Below are positions 44,071 through 55,561 of a stretch of 64,000 nucleotides of DNA, in pieces; within the stretch, counting starts at the first letter, position 1, and each line of letters begins with the position of its first letter. Source of the stretch: Blastobasis lacticolella (taxonomy: Eukaryota; Arthropoda; Insecta; Lepidoptera; Blastobasidae). The DNA is taken from positions 29,137,708 to 29,201,707 of the forward strand of contig LR990039.1 of assembly GCA_905147135.1 (NCBI GenBank), in the 5' to 3' direction. The position numbers and the translations under genes were made by a program. The notes beneath the pieces are model-generated. The model saw only the letters and a program-made list of their open reading frames with translations, ran no database searches and was not told where the DNA came from.

Positions 44071-44713
44071 AACGTATAATAAAATATATCTTCTCAAAGC
44101 TATCATTTATTTGTTAACTACCGCCAAGGTACCGGCAGGCTAACAAATACTCCGTTTTCCCATCAGCTGTGATCTTCTAAGCTTTACTGGCTGAACAGGA
44201 TTGTGTCGCGCACCGAATGTTTACGTTTAGGCGGTGGCCGGACAAAAATAGTCGGGGCTCCAGGGCTAATTTGGCCGGTGGGCCGTAGCCAAGGGCCGGA
44301 TTGCACGCCGACATAATTAACTATAGCGCCTCCAACGGCCCTGTATAATTTACCCGAACCATCGGGGTACTCATCTCGCTACAACTTGACCTTTGCGATA
44401 ACTGTGTTAGGGATATTTTTGTCCGCGGACAAGTAACGGGCTGACAGGGATGAGGTAGAATAGAATAGATTTTATTTGTGGTACAAGTATAAAATATTGA
44501 TGTAAAGTCCAATATAAAGGTTCTGCTACGACCTGCCTTTCAGCGTTTAAATGTCTGTAGGCTTATTCTAAAAATACCTTGTAAATCATGCCTAGTAAAA
44601 AATCAATAAATTTATTATTAAAACTCTATGTCGTTACACTAGAAATACCTAAATTAATCAAATTAAATAAAATGTAAAAGTCAAGTAAAGTATAAGTAAT
44701 GTCATAGAATACA
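44071..44713. other. No recognisable feature
   Basis: GC-richer part 44210-44310 ('ggccggtgggccgtagcc'). A 'gaatagaatagattttattt' at 44459-44480 may be a LINE tail end in reverse. Confidence 0.35.
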
Positions 44714-44962
44714 TTAACTTGAGTATCCGACTCGTAAGCGAGAGGTACCGGGTTCGAATCACGCTGCGGCCATGTACCAATGACTCTTTCATGAGTTATG
44801 TACATTAGTTAAATTCTAACCGATGCTCTTACATCGTGATGAAAACTGCAAATTTCCAAACCATGATCCAATCTGGTCAATTTCCTCTGGTAGCAGGGTC
44901 ACGGAGGTCAGATGGTAGTCGCTCCACTGTACCACACTCCACCGCCCGGCCACCGACGCTGC
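44714..44962. mobile_element. SINE family 1, head-to-head composite
   Basis: A forward copy lacking its first bases runs from 44714 ('gagtatccgactcgtaagcg', B box gaggtaccgggttcgaatc) to 'gtagtcgctccactgta' near 44931. It is followed immediately by a reversed SINE head, 'cgcccggccaccgacgct' (44943-44960). Two insertions or an inversion at the SINE are implied. Confidence 0.7.
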
Positions 44963-45289
44963 CCCCCCAAGCCCCAATTACGTTAAATAGCTTATTCTAC
45001 ACTGGATCGTTGATCTAGCGATTTCCGCTCTTTCCGACTTTATTGTAAGCGATAATATTTATTTTTAATGCTAATGTCCTAAGTCACACTGTAGTAAAGT
45101 TTATCCATTGAGAGCTCAAAACTATAATTTTTTCCTCTTTAGTGGGAGCTGTTTTAGCCAAATTTTATATTATTTGGTACATTTGTTCTGTAGACCTAAT
45201 AAAGAAATCTGAATCGCATGAACCGAACTTTCGTCATTGTGGAGAAAAATTATGATAACATAATTTTTTGGGATGACAAAATAGTTCTT

Positions 45290-45545
45290 TTTTTAACTTA
45301 TTGTGTGTGGCTCGCTGTTTGGTCGAAGGGGCGGCCCCTAGTATGGGACGAGACCTGCGTAGATATGCTGGCTCCACCTCGCCTGTGCCGGCGAGGCAGC
45401 GTCACCGGCAGAAGACCCCAAATGGCTCAAATATGGATTTTATTTTAACATGTTGTATATTTTTCATTAAGTTATTAGGTTTCATTTTATCGTAGTTTTA
45501 GTTAAGGTAAATTGTTTTATTGTATATATTGTTACTGAAATAAAA
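45290..45545 (+). pseudogene. LINE ORF fragment with WDETCVDMLAP motif
   Basis: A frame reads VWSKGRPLVWDETCVDMLAP before degenerating. I recall 'KxLVWDxTCVDTLAPSH' as a conserved segment in the C-terminal part of a group of animal retroelement ORFs. The downstream 'gaaataaaaatcatatttc' could be its 3' end. Family assignment is tentative. Confidence 0.5.
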
Positions 45546-46034
45546 ATCATATTTCAAAATAGGTCTAATAGGTCTACGAAACAAAATATACGTAGCACAA
45601 TTCTAATACGAAATGCCGAATGTTTGTACTAACAGCTCCCACTATTTGTTGATCATCATATCTGTATGATGAAAGCAGATTTTCTGCAGATGTTAAGGTA
45701 CAACAGAACTTCACGTGCAGTCAGATGGACATTTTAATTTGGTTTTGTGTCGTAATGGCGGGTATTCCCTCAGAAACGATGGGGCGACATTCGAGTTATT
45801 GCCATCCATAAATTGCACGCCACATCGCTGCGAGTGACTGCATCGTTTTAATTTTCAAATATAAAAGATGGATAGTTGTATTAAATTTGGTTGTCTAAGA
45901 ATTGTGTAATTTTGTACCAATATAAATTGGGAAAAATGGATCATAGTCCGTAAGTCGTGGGAAAACAGACGTTTTAAGAGCTATAATAAAACTAGCTGCA
46001 TTGCAAACGATCCCCTTACGGCTATTACTTATCT
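45546..46034. other. No recognisable feature
   Basis: AT-rich, no frame or repeat that I recognise. Confidence 0.35.
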
Positions 46035-46215
46035 ATATAATAGACTTGTGGACCCGGCGAGAATTCGTTCGCGTATCGCGTACACCTTAACCCCTATCTA
46101 CCCTTTTTTTTCTTTGTTATAAACCTTCCTTTTGAATCACTCTATCTATTGTTGAAACGCGTGTTAAAATCGGTCGCATAGTTTAAAATATCTAAGCTTA
46201 CATAGATACAGACGG
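46035..46215 (-). mobile_element. Helitron-like interspersed repeat, reverse
   Basis: 'gacttgtggacccggcgaga' and 'tgaatcactctatctattgt' are the reverse of the repeat at 14480-14715. Confidence 0.55.
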
Positions 46216-46565
46216 AGGGAAGAGTGGAATTTGTTTTGTACTATGTATAGATATATAGGTAGATGTGAGGTCTAGTCACATTGCAGGCGACTGTACTCGG
46301 ATAAATCTCACAAAAAAAACTCAAACAGCGACTTATGTAGTACTCCATTAACTGATCTAAAGGACGAGAAACCTATTAGCTTCTGAACGAAAGCATTACT
46401 TAACATGGTAAGACGTAAAACGAATTAATGCGATGACTTACCCGAGAGTACCGCTGGATAAAATGGCTCGACATTCGTCAAAGGCGAAATTATTAATTAT
46501 TAGCCTAGAACAACTCTATAATCTCAGTGTATGACTTCCAAGAACTAGTAATACCGTCATAATAA

Positions 46566-46876
46566 TCATCTTGGGGTTAATATCCCGATTGAGATCTCGC
46601 GAGCGGCCTGGGGTCCGCCTTTACCATGAGCCAGGATTTGGCAGATCAGGTAATTACGTTGAGTGATTGTCATTTGACCGCTGTGGCCAGGTCAGATTGG
46701 ATCATGGTTACACATTCAGTCGACTTCATGTGCAGGTTTCCTCACGATGTTTTACCTTATCTTATGATGAATGTACATAGCTCTAAACAGATACTTGGTA
46801 CAATGGTACATGGTAGCGGTGGGATCGAACTCGGTAACTCTCGTTAACGAGCCGCCATAGCTAGCCCCGACTCTCT
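46566..46876 (-). mobile_element. tRNA-derived SINE (family 1), near full length, diverged
   Basis: Tail 'catcttggggttaatatccc' at the left, body 'ggatcatggttacacattca', and a damaged head at the right (gggatcgaactcgg in place of the B-box complement). Older than the 43698 copy. Confidence 0.8.
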
Positions 46877-47149
46877 TACACAGGGGAACTACTAAAAATA
46901 AATTGGGCCTGTCATTCGTCAAAGGCGAAATTATTACACAAGGGCTGAGGGGTCTGAGGACTCTGTAATCTCGGCGTTTGACTCGGGAGAACTAGTAAAA
47001 AGGCGTTTTGCATAATCTTGTAAGTATATTGGGTTACGCTGAGACGCCGCCTTCGTTAGCCGCTAGGGAAGGGCCGGACAAAAAATATCGTTGTGTCGGG
47101 TCGATGTTTTAAAATTACCTACAGTATTTTAAAAACATGTTTATATAGT

Positions 47150-47500
47150 ATAAAACAATGTCGCTTCCCGCATTCTGTATCTATGTACGCTTAGATCTTT
47201 TAAACTACGCAACGGATTTTAACGCGGTTTTCATCAATAGACAGAGTGATTCAAGAGAAAGGTTTGTAGGCAACAAAAAAAGAGTATACCTGATATTATA
47301 AAGAGAAAATATTTGATTATTTGTTTGTAATGGATTAACTCAAAAATTATTTGCCGATTTAAATAATTCTTTCGCCTATAGAAAGCTACTTTACTAACGA
47401 GTATCATAGGCAATAGTTATCCCGAAATTCAATCCCGGAACGTAATAACCGTATCATATGCTGACGAAGTCGCCAGCAAAAAGCTAGTTGTTGTAAAAAT
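47150..47500 (+). mobile_element. Helitron-like interspersed repeat, longest copy
   Basis: Contains 'aaactacgcaacggatttta', 'atagacagagtgattcaaga', a second block 'aatggattaactcaaaaatt', and ends 'ccagcaaaaagctagttg'. The CTAGTT end suits a Helitron inserted between A and T. Confidence 0.6.
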
Positions 47501-47534
47501 GCATCTACAATATTATATTGATAATTTAATAGAG

Positions 47535-47562
47535 CATAGCCTCCTTTATGAAGGAGGCTATG
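47535..47562. repeat. Perfect 12-bp-stem hairpin
   Basis: catagcctcctt - tatg - aaggaggctatg. It lies 40 bp after the Helitron-like end. In composition it resembles an intrinsic structural element, but no function can be assigned. Confidence 0.85.
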
Positions 47563-48108
47563 AATAGAGGCATCTATCTGTTAAGGTAGCTGTCGAGCAT
47601 CGGTGCAAGGAGATTGCATACCTATGCAAAAACGATGCAAACCTGCTTGCTTGTGACAAGGAGTTTCTTCTTCTCTATCTTCTGTCACTCTCTTGAAAAA
47701 AAAACTATATGTCTATATATAAACGTTATAAATTAAAAATTACCTATCTAAACTGAAAATAACTTGTGTGTGGGATAAAATCGAGATTTGCGAGTGAAAT
47801 CTAATATTAGCTAGTTAGGTCGAATAAATATAATCACTAATCACCTTAAGACGCTTGACACTGCTCATAAGGGTAAGCTCTGTCACTTTTATTACTATCG
47901 ACATCGGTAACCCAAGCGTATCAGTCGCTCGCTAGTCACTATCTTAACCAGGATTCTATCTAGGCAATTTGTCCTAGCGTCTAGGGTTAAATGGACCTAA
48001 GTAGGCGTTAGCTTTTGAAATGCAACGAGTAGTCCGGAGAACTGCAACTAAATGGACGGCGTGGTACTGTTAGAGTTAACATTATTGTTTGGCGCCAGTA
48101 GTGAATTA
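47563..48108. other. No recognisable feature
   Basis: AT-rich with no family that I recognise. Confidence 0.35.
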
Positions 48109-48282
48109 CTGTAAGGGAAAACATTGTGAGTGCACCACATGCACCGGACTGAACCAAGATGCATTCTGGTCAGGGTCACGGAGGTCTGTCAGTCGCTCTA
48201 TTGTTATTACCTGATGTGCCCATTCTGCATAATGATCAAGGCGGATACATGATATTCTCGCGCATGGGCACAACCGGGATAT
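48109..48282 (+). mobile_element. tRNA-derived SINE (family 1), body and tail fragment
   Basis: 'gtcagggtcacggaggtctg' and 'tgatcaaggcggatacatga' to 'gcacaaccgggatat' match the body and tail. The head is missing. Confidence 0.7.
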
Positions 48283-48537
48283 TCTCAAACTCAAAATTTA
48301 TTGATTGATTAGGACATTAAATATCTCTTTAAATCGTCAAAAAGGAGGGGGGTAGGAATGAAGCACATAGTAACACGTTGGCCGCCCCATGGCCGGAGCA
48401 CACCCACAAGATGACTATTTATTGCTGTCCATTAAAAACAATATCAGCGAACGAACTGGCTGCCCACTATGATGCGTAAACACTAACTCCAGTACTCAAA
48501 ACAATACTTCCACAGTGCCCAAAAAATATAATTACAG

Positions 48538-48690
48538 TTTTTTTTTAATCTTTTATTTAAGGACTTTTATACATAATGTACATGACAGCCCTATTGTACC
48601 CTAATACATAATTTCTAACAATGAAACAGCTGATCGCCGATCTCGTAAGGCGACTACTGATGGTATTAAACATATGTCAATGATGGGCAA
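48538..48690 (-). mobile_element. Possible LINE tail, reverse
   Basis: A T run and 'ttttaatcttttatttaagg' are followed by 'aaggcgactactgatggtat', reminiscent of the tail family at 346-438 but diverged. Confidence 0.35.
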
Positions 48691-49848
48691 GGAATCTTCT
48701 CCCAGTTAAAATGATTGAGTTATGGCAATTATTGTTAATATAAGTATTAACATACTTTGTACTTATAATGTATTCTCGATGGAACGGCAACTGTTAAAAT
48801 ACCATAAACAAATTTTTTTAAGATTTATTATCAACGAACTCGTTTTGAATGTAACACCTTTAGATACAGATATCGCACTGAAATGTGGCATGGCATACTA
48901 ACAATAGCCTCAACTGCATTCCCAAGGCAGATGAGGATCGTATCAAACAGTTTCGTAGAACTGAAGCCAAGTGAATGTCGGTGGGACTTACGGCTGGCAA
49001 AGCGGCGGAAAGTGATTCTTGGAACCTGCCATTAGCTACGCGGCGGCCGATAATATCGATTTTCGATTTTATCACTTATGCCTACAGCCAAGCCGGCAGT
49101 GTAGAAGCTCCGGCAAACTCTAGGTATTGTATTGATGATACTCTAATTAGTAAAGTTACGAGTGACGCAAATCTACGATGTATTGAAAGGGTTGTGGAAC
49201 GTTAGGAAGGATGCAATTCCTTGATGTGATCTACTGTCGAAGATTATTTTAATGGGGAATTTGCGAAATGTTTTAGATGTAAATACATGTCAGGTATACA
49301 TATACCCTGTAGTGTGCAAATAAAGTGCTTTTGTATTTATCACTAAACTGTAAAGAGATAGAAATATTATCGACATCGAACGTGATCCTTTTCTCTTTTA
49401 TGGGCATTTCATCGTAATGGGAAGCGACGATGTAGTCGATGGTGTCCTATGTATGCTTGGTGATGCTTATATATCTTAAAACATATAAAATATATATCAC
49501 ATTATTTGGCTGGACATCGAAAAAGATCCTTGACAATAAAATAAACGCCACAATCTGAATAAAACGCTTACGACCGCTGCGAGTGTGGCATTAACGCTCG
49601 TTGTTTGTCCTTAAAATATTTGCATGAAATAGGGCGAAAGATAAACTGGTGACCCCTGGCTAAGCGAGTACGCCCAGTTGGGTGGAGGCCAAATAAGAAA
49701 CAACTTTATTAGCAGGGTTAACATATGATGCTCATATATCCCAGTCGCAGGTCCCCTACCTTTCGAGGGCATGCGTTCTACAGAGGTCAACCTGGGACCT
49801 TGCATTTAGATACCAATTAGTGGTGTATAGGTTCAGGCTCACGGTTAT
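48691..49848. other. Unrecognised stretch
   Basis: Overlapping frames at 48860-49075 (reverse) and 48975-49205 (forward) and a reverse frame 49611-49805. None has a recognisable domain. Confidence 0.4.
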
Positions 49849-50030
49849 GGGGTCTAAAAGGCCATATTAGTATTCGTATTATTTTGTCACAAACTTACTT
49901 GCAGCGTCGCTGTTGTTAACATTGACATGACAATTCAAAATGGGGTCACTTACTTTCAGTATTGGCCACCGGATCAAATAAGTTTGTGGCAGTCTAATAT
50001 GAAACGGTAAAGTGGCCTTTTTAGATCCCC
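49849..50030. mobile_element. MITE-like element, 182 bp, ~50-bp inverted arms
   Basis: The left arm starts ggggtctaaaaggcc and includes gtcacaaactta; the right arm includes taagtttgtggc and ends ggcctttttagatcccc. Pairing is interrupted in the middle. Spacer about 65 bases. No transposase. Confidence 0.8.
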
Positions 50031-51421
50031 TGATCAGCATTCTTTTGTTTAGACCGCACCGTTTACATCATGAGAGAAGATTTTAGACATCGATTTTGCA
50101 AATTGAATCGTAAATGTTTTGGACGACAATTTCCGGCATCTGAAACTCTCCCCTGAGCTGAAGTTATGCAGTAGTATTTTGATTGTATTTAAAACACACA
50201 TTCAATAAATATTACAAAAAAATTTGACGACCTCAGAAGGGAGCTCCTTTCCGAGGTATGGCAAGGTCCTACCTCCGTCTTGGACAAGCCTGGTATCCAA
50301 CAGTGAATACCAATTTTTAATAATATGATGATCATCCTGCACTGTTAAATAAGAAATTCAAATATTTTGAGACTTCATTCAGATTCGCGCAAAACCGCTC
50401 CTGAAAGAAATATCGAACGCAATATTTCGGGAACTTTGCCTTTCTTTGTAGCAGAATTCCATATTTGTATTTGGACTACCTATACGGTGTACCACATATA
50501 CAAAGTTGTTACCTGAGTAAAAGTTCTCAATGTGACCATTCGGTAATCCCAAAGATATTGTACATAGAGCATAGACGAGCCTCGGAACCTATAGAGAATG
50601 TACACTCTCAATCTGTCATAACTCTATACAAATGACTCAATGTCATACAAGAAGCTGTTATTCTACATTAAGATGACCAAGGCCACCAAATTTAACAATA
50701 TCAGTGGAGTAATATGGAGGTATTTGACAACTTACAGCCGTCCCTATTGCATACTTTATATGCACCATTAAAAAATAAACAAAATATAGTTGTGACTTCA
50801 GCTGTGCGTAGGCTCCTTCTATGAATCTATGTCAAATTTCTTTGAGTAATCCTAATGGAGGCTAATACAGCATAACAAAACTGTTTCGACCAGATGCAGA
50901 TAAATGAATTTCCGTTCGTAATCTCGTTGTAAATAATTAATCTTAGTCAGTCTTCCGTGAATTCCTCTCTCAAAGCAATACAAACATTTCGCATTTGCAT
51001 TAAAATTCGCTGTGCTAACAACATTTTTCCGTACATTGATTTCATTTATATTTTCTCTTCGATCAGAGCACTGAAACCATAAATAATTATTCCGATGTAT
51101 TTAAATTCCGCGAAATTTCCATTCGCTTTTACATCGCTATTGATGCACACGATAAATCCAAGAGGAGTGCTGCCAAGTCGAGTTAGTCCGTGATATTATC
51201 GATGGATCCCATTAGAAAGAAAGTTACCGAGATAATGAAATGAAAGAGACCACTTCTCTCGGTGAACCAAAAAGATAGCGATGTAAAAGCAATGTTAACA
51301 GATACCCACAGCAGGTACGCAGTTCTGCACACGCTCCCGACGATGGCAATATTGGAGCATAATAAAAATGGAATACCTAGGACATATAGAATACATAGGA
51401 CAGTATACAGCTATGTCTTAC
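50031..51421. other. Unrecognised AT-rich stretch
   Basis: A 'cctcagaagggagctccttt' block at 50230-50285 may be a LINE 3' end, unproven. Otherwise no feature. Confidence 0.35.
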
Positions 51422-51502
51422 CTGCAAAGGCGGCTTCGGTACTCCCAAGCCCCCCGGGAACCGGGCGCAGGCGCCCTCTGCCGTCGGCCTGCCGCAAGAC
51501 AT
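51422..51502 (-). other. Candidate short exon (weak)
   Basis: On the reverse strand an ATG (51502) opens 27 GC-rich codons, starting MSCGRPTAEGACARF, and ending exactly at cag|gtaag, a consensus 5' splice site. The surroundings are AT-rich. No domain is recognised, and this could be chance. Confidence 0.22.
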
Positions 51503-51744
51503 ATTGCCAAAGTTAGTTCCGGCCTACGCCACTTCATAAACTAAACTATTCCGTGTATTTCCGAGACATCAATTTCAAACACAGTTACGAATAGTACATT
51601 ATGATAAGGGTGAGGCTGTTATATTAGTATAATATTTAGACTATTTTTGGCGGTGTCGCTACTGCCTTCTCGTGCGCCTATGAATAATAATTGTTTGCTC
51701 CCGCTTGATTCCATTTATAAGATAATTTATTTCTTTATAATCAT
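51503..51744. other. No recognisable feature
   Basis: AT-rich sequence between the candidate exon and the LINE 3' end. Confidence 0.3.
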
Positions 51745-51875
51745 TCTTGTAAAAACTAATGGCGGGTGTCTTCTTTTCTGATTGGCCTGGTAGAAGAGAC
51801 CGCTCTTCTGTACTGATATTATAAAGATAAAATGTATTCTTGTTTGTAATGAATATATTTATTTATTTATTTATT
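51745..51875 (+). mobile_element. LINE 3' UTR fragment with (ATTT)n end
   Basis: 'ggtagaagagaccgctcttc' resembles the 'ggaagagatcgctctcagcg' block at 59130, followed by tttatttatttatttatttg. Confidence 0.5.
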
Positions 51876-52094
51876 TGAAACTTCATGCACATTACAGCAC
51901 AAAGGCGGACTTAAAGCTACGTGGCTTTTTCTACTTAAACTCTACTGGACAGCTTTAAAAACTCTTTCATAAAGAATGCTCGTTATCACTAAGTAACATA
52001 GCCTACTTTTTATTCCGGGAAAACAATAGGTTCCCGCAGGAGAGTTCATTGTTTCCAAAGATACGAACTGCGAGCAGAAAGCCGCTGAGAACTA

Positions 52095-52375
52095 ATTAAA
52101 AATTTATTGTTCCATAGTTTTTTCAATTGCTCCATTGTTTGATCCATAGTTTAAACACCTCGTGGTGGGAAAACGGAACCTTGATAATGATTCATTAAAA
52201 AATTTTTGCTCCATAGTTTTTTCAATTGTTCCATTGTTTGATCCATAGTTTCAAATCCTCTTGGCGGGAAAACGGAATCTAGATAATGATTCATGAATTT
52301 TTTTTTGTTTTATGGTTTTTTCAATTGCTCCATTGTTTTATCCATAGTTAAAAAATACACTCTTGGTGGTGAGGG
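52095..52375. repeat. 99-bp tandem repeat, ~2.8 copies
   Basis: Units start at 52095, 52194 and 52293. Each contains ccatagttttttcaattg, ctccattgtttgatccatag and (units 1-2) gggaaaacggaa. The third copy is partial and more diverged, ending before a G-rich stretch. Confidence 0.88.
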
Positions 52376-53067
52376 GGCGGCGGTGTTGTTGTTGTGTTCA
52401 GTGTTTGTAAGTTATCAAGGTATTCTGTAGTTTATGGATTAATATTTTGCCATGAAGTCGTACCCAGTTGGTACGGCCGGAAGTAAATGTTTTATTTTTA
52501 CAACTAAAAGTAAAATACCTGTCCGTTTATTGCTAATTACGCACTCGTACCACAAGAACTGAGACTAGTAAAATTAATATTTGACCAGTAATATTAGAAG
52601 GATTAAGACTAGTAATATAAAATGAGTACCAAGTTGCAGTCCCAACTGTCTCAAGGAACAATTTTAGCTCATTCCTAATTATTTTTAAGGCTTTCATTTA
52701 ATAGTTAATTTTAATCAAAATTATTTATAGTTTAAACAAAACAAATCGTTCATCAATCGTAATTTCAGATCAATTTTCGTCTAAATATACTAACTAAAGC
52801 CTTAAAACTAGTTAGTCTGATAATTGTGCGCCTGAAATAACCCTTAATTTGCTCAGAAGGCCCTCATAAAATTAACATCAATATTTTAAAGTTCTCTTCA
52901 AGTGTTGTGGAATCGCAATTATGTCAAAACTTTCCCCTCCAAAAATATTCATCCCAATTTAGACGCTCCCCATAGTTTCGTCGGGTTTCACGGAGTTTTT
53001 AGAATGTTATTATATATAACAAATTTTACTATTAGGAGATATTTTGTGGTAACATAGAGGGTTTTAG
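52376..53067. other. No recognisable feature
   Basis: AT-rich sequence. No frame or repeat that I recognise. Confidence 0.35.
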
Positions 53068-53212
53068 GAGGGTCGGTGGCCGAGTAGAAGCCGACTAGTA
53101 AGCGAGAGGTACCGGGTTCGAATTCCACTGCGGTAATGTATCAATAACTCTTTTCTGAGTTATGTAAATTACGGGTCCTGGGTACTCGTGCACGAGAGCA
53201 CTACCGGGACTT
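53068..53212 (+). mobile_element. tRNA-derived SINE (family 1), internally deleted
   Basis: The head (gagggtcggtggccgag, then gaggtaccgggttcgaatt) is joined after about 100 bp to the tail ('ggtcctgggtactcgtgcac', 'gagagcactaccgggact'). Most of the body is missing. Confidence 0.75.
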
Positions 53213-53394
53213 CAATACAAAGACGATTATATATTATTATAGAAGTCTCGCGTCGAACAGTTTTCAATTTTCGGCATGAAAACAGGAAAAATTCAGAAAT
53301 CTCAATTGTTTAAAACATGTCTTTGTCTCTTCTTCTTCTTCTTACCGTTTCAATGATCAATAGGTTAAGTATAATTTTTTTTTATATTATTCGG

Positions 53395-53700
53395 TACTTA
53401 TATTTTCCCAGACCAAAACCGAGCAACGCGGATGGCACTATCTGAGGCACTGAATACGTCCTCGAGCGAGCAGGAGTCGGCGCAGGCCGGGCAGACGAGC
53501 AAATGCGCCATGGTCTGCGGCGAGGCTCCGCCGGAGCGAGGCGGGATCTGCCGACCTGGGCACGCAACCTGTTCAGCGACTTCCAAACTGGTCAGGGCAA
53601 TTCATATCCAGGTGGCAGTTTCTCCTCGGGTAGCACAAATGATTGAGGAGCGTATTCCTCTCGCCACAGACTTGCTCTGGCTTTCCGAGCATCGTCAGTA
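53395..53700 (-). pseudogene. C-terminal end of a Jockey/R1-like LINE ORF2
   Basis: The reverse strand reads LPPGYELP, a stop, PVWKSLNRLRAQVGR. After a frameshift it reads GGASPQTMAHLLVCPACADS, CSLEDVFSASDSAIRVARFW. The 'QTMAHLLxCPxC' zinc-knuckle-like segment followed by 'C(S/T)xEDLxxA...VAxxW' is typical of these LINE C-termini. The forward frame 53432-53701 is a shadow. Confidence 0.78.
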
Positions 53701-54021
53701 GCCAGTAGTAATAGGGGCGAGGAAACTTTTACGACTCCTCAAACGTTGTGGAGCTGGGATAGTGTTGTGGAGAGGGTGTTTCTCGTCAGTTTCTTGCTTG
53801 TGCTTCTCCACAGCGACCGCCACTTCCCATCTTTGCCTCTGTTAGATTAGGACCACGGTGCAGAACCTAATATTACTTACACGGATTTGCGCTATCTCAT
53901 ATATTATGTATGTACTTAGGTTATAGAGCAAATATTGTCTCATTTTTAAGTAATGTTAAAAATAGGATGTGTCCAATCCTATCTGCACGGATAACGCACA
54001 GCACCAAAACATTAGTCGGTG
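53701..54021. other. No recognisable feature
   Basis: Possibly upstream continuation of the LINE on the reverse strand, too degraded to call. Confidence 0.3.
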
Positions 54022-54583
54022 GTCCCACGGCGGGCGCCAAAACGGTGTAAATATATATTACACTCAAAACGCCACTTGACAACAGACGTACACAGCAGTA
54101 GTTCCTTTTTATGTATTTCTTGCCAGATTGTAGGCATCTATACTATAAGTCCGTCATTCCTAACATTCGAAATTTTGAATGTATAGACTCAACTAAGCCT
54201 CTTCATTGTTTAAGTTTTTTATCGGATGCTTCCGTCGTTTGAAACGCGAGTCCCACGGTGGGCGCCAAAATTATTTTATATTATATTAAAAATAGATCTT
54301 ACAATAACAATAGATGATGTGACTCGTATTATAAAGTTCTTACAGATAACTTCACATATGAAAGATACGAACTTGTGCCCAATAAATATCGCATAAATCT
54401 AACCTAGACTTGAAACTTGTCAATATTCAAACTCGGAGACGCGTCCAAGATAACTCCAGCCAATAACAGGGCTTGTAAGCCAATCAGTATGTAGATGTAG
54501 CGTCGTTGTCGAAACCCACTCAGCATTGCGGGACACATTAGCTCTACGCTTTATTAGCCGTATCTGAGCTCCGGCTCGTTACA
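54022..54583 (-). mobile_element. LTR-retrotransposon remnant with two tRNA-Lys-type primer sites
   Basis: On the reverse strand ttttggcgcccaccgtggga (54270-54251) and ttttggcgcccgccgtggga (54042-54023) both resemble the tRNA-Lys primer site tggcgcccaacgtggggc. Upstream of the first, a possible LTR begins tgtaacgagcc (54583). Its 3' edge lacks a clean CA, and no gag follows. The second primer-like copy lies 228 bp further into the element. Confidence 0.5.
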
Positions 54584-54883
54584 TAAACCCCCGTTCAACT
54601 GGAGGCCGAGCATCACGCGCAATTTCCCCTCACGGATGCCGTGCATAAAGAAGCTTACTTTTTGTATATTCCTCAGATACAGTGCACCGTAATTCACCCA
54701 AATACGGCCGTCCAATGACGAAAAAACTTATTTTAAGAGGACAGAGCGTGTTGTCAAATAATGCTCAAATATAGCTAAACATTTCGGTCATAAAAAATGG
54801 CGACTAGCAATTCTAGCAACGTTTTTAAATACTAATAAGTCTGTTAGTTAGATTATAAAAAATATTAGACACGTGTTTTTGAC
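54550..54883. repeat. Direct duplicate unit 1 (LTR edge plus flank)
   Basis: Runs from tttattagccgtatctgagc to ttagacacgtgttttt. Repeated at 54924-55268 with about 10% differences. Confidence 0.88.
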
Positions 54884-54923
54884 GAGGAGCGTCAGTGGCC
54901 GAGTGGTTAAGGTATTCGACTCA
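54884..54923 (+). mobile_element. SINE family 1 head fragment between duplicates
   Basis: gaggagcgtcagtggccgag, then tggttaaggtattcgactc: A-box region only. Confidence 0.75.
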
Positions 54924-55268
54924 TTTATTAGCCGTATCTGAGCTCCGGTTCGTTACATAAACCCGCGTTCAACTGGAGGCCGAGCATCACGCAATATCCC
55001 CTCACGGATGCCGTGCATAAAGGGGCTTACTTTTTGTATGTTCTTCGAATACAGTGCACCGTAATTCACCCAAATACGGGCGTGCAATGACGAAAAAGCA
55101 CCTATTGAGAGGACAGGGCGTGTTGTCAAAAAATGCTTCTGTAGCTTAACATGCCTGTCATAAAAATGGCCGTAAGCTGTGCCCAAAAAGAACTAGAAAT
55201 GCTAGCAGCGTTTTTAAATTCTAATTAGTTCGCCAATTAGATTATAATAAATATTAGACACGTATTTT
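54924..55268. repeat. Direct duplicate unit 2
   Basis: Second copy of 54550-54883. It includes only the first ~34 bp of the putative LTR (tgtaacgaacc on the reverse strand) before the SINE head interrupts. Confidence 0.88.
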
Positions 55269-55561
55269 TTTATTTATCAAATCAATAAAAATAATGAAAA
55301 TAATTAGCGTATCATTGTTTCGAAGGGAGACTCGTGACGTCACTTCAGAGTAAAATTTCACCTTTGTCGTGACATCACGCAACATTTCAACGCACTGTTT
55401 CGGCGTTATTCTTTGATTTAGTAACAATTTTTTTTTTTTAGTCTACCTGACGTACTAATATTTATTTTCAGACGTCATCCCTATTCCCGAGGATCACATT
55501 ACACAATATCGAATCGCCACGCTAATGCCTTAAGCCCATTGAACCATAGAGCCTGTCCTGT
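55269..55561. other. No recognisable feature
   Basis: AT-rich stretch ending at the LINE target-site duplication (55551-55561). Confidence 0.35.

Noticed and set aside
44727..44770. tRNA-like sequences with good A/B boxes (also 15430, 17750, 43985, 53075)
   Set aside because: All are heads of SINE family 1 followed by the SINE body; acceptor stems and 3' ends do not form a functional tRNA.
53432..53701. Forward 89-codon frame rich in Ser/Ala
   Set aside because: Shadow of the reverse-strand LINE C-terminus at 53395-53700, where recognisable motifs lie.
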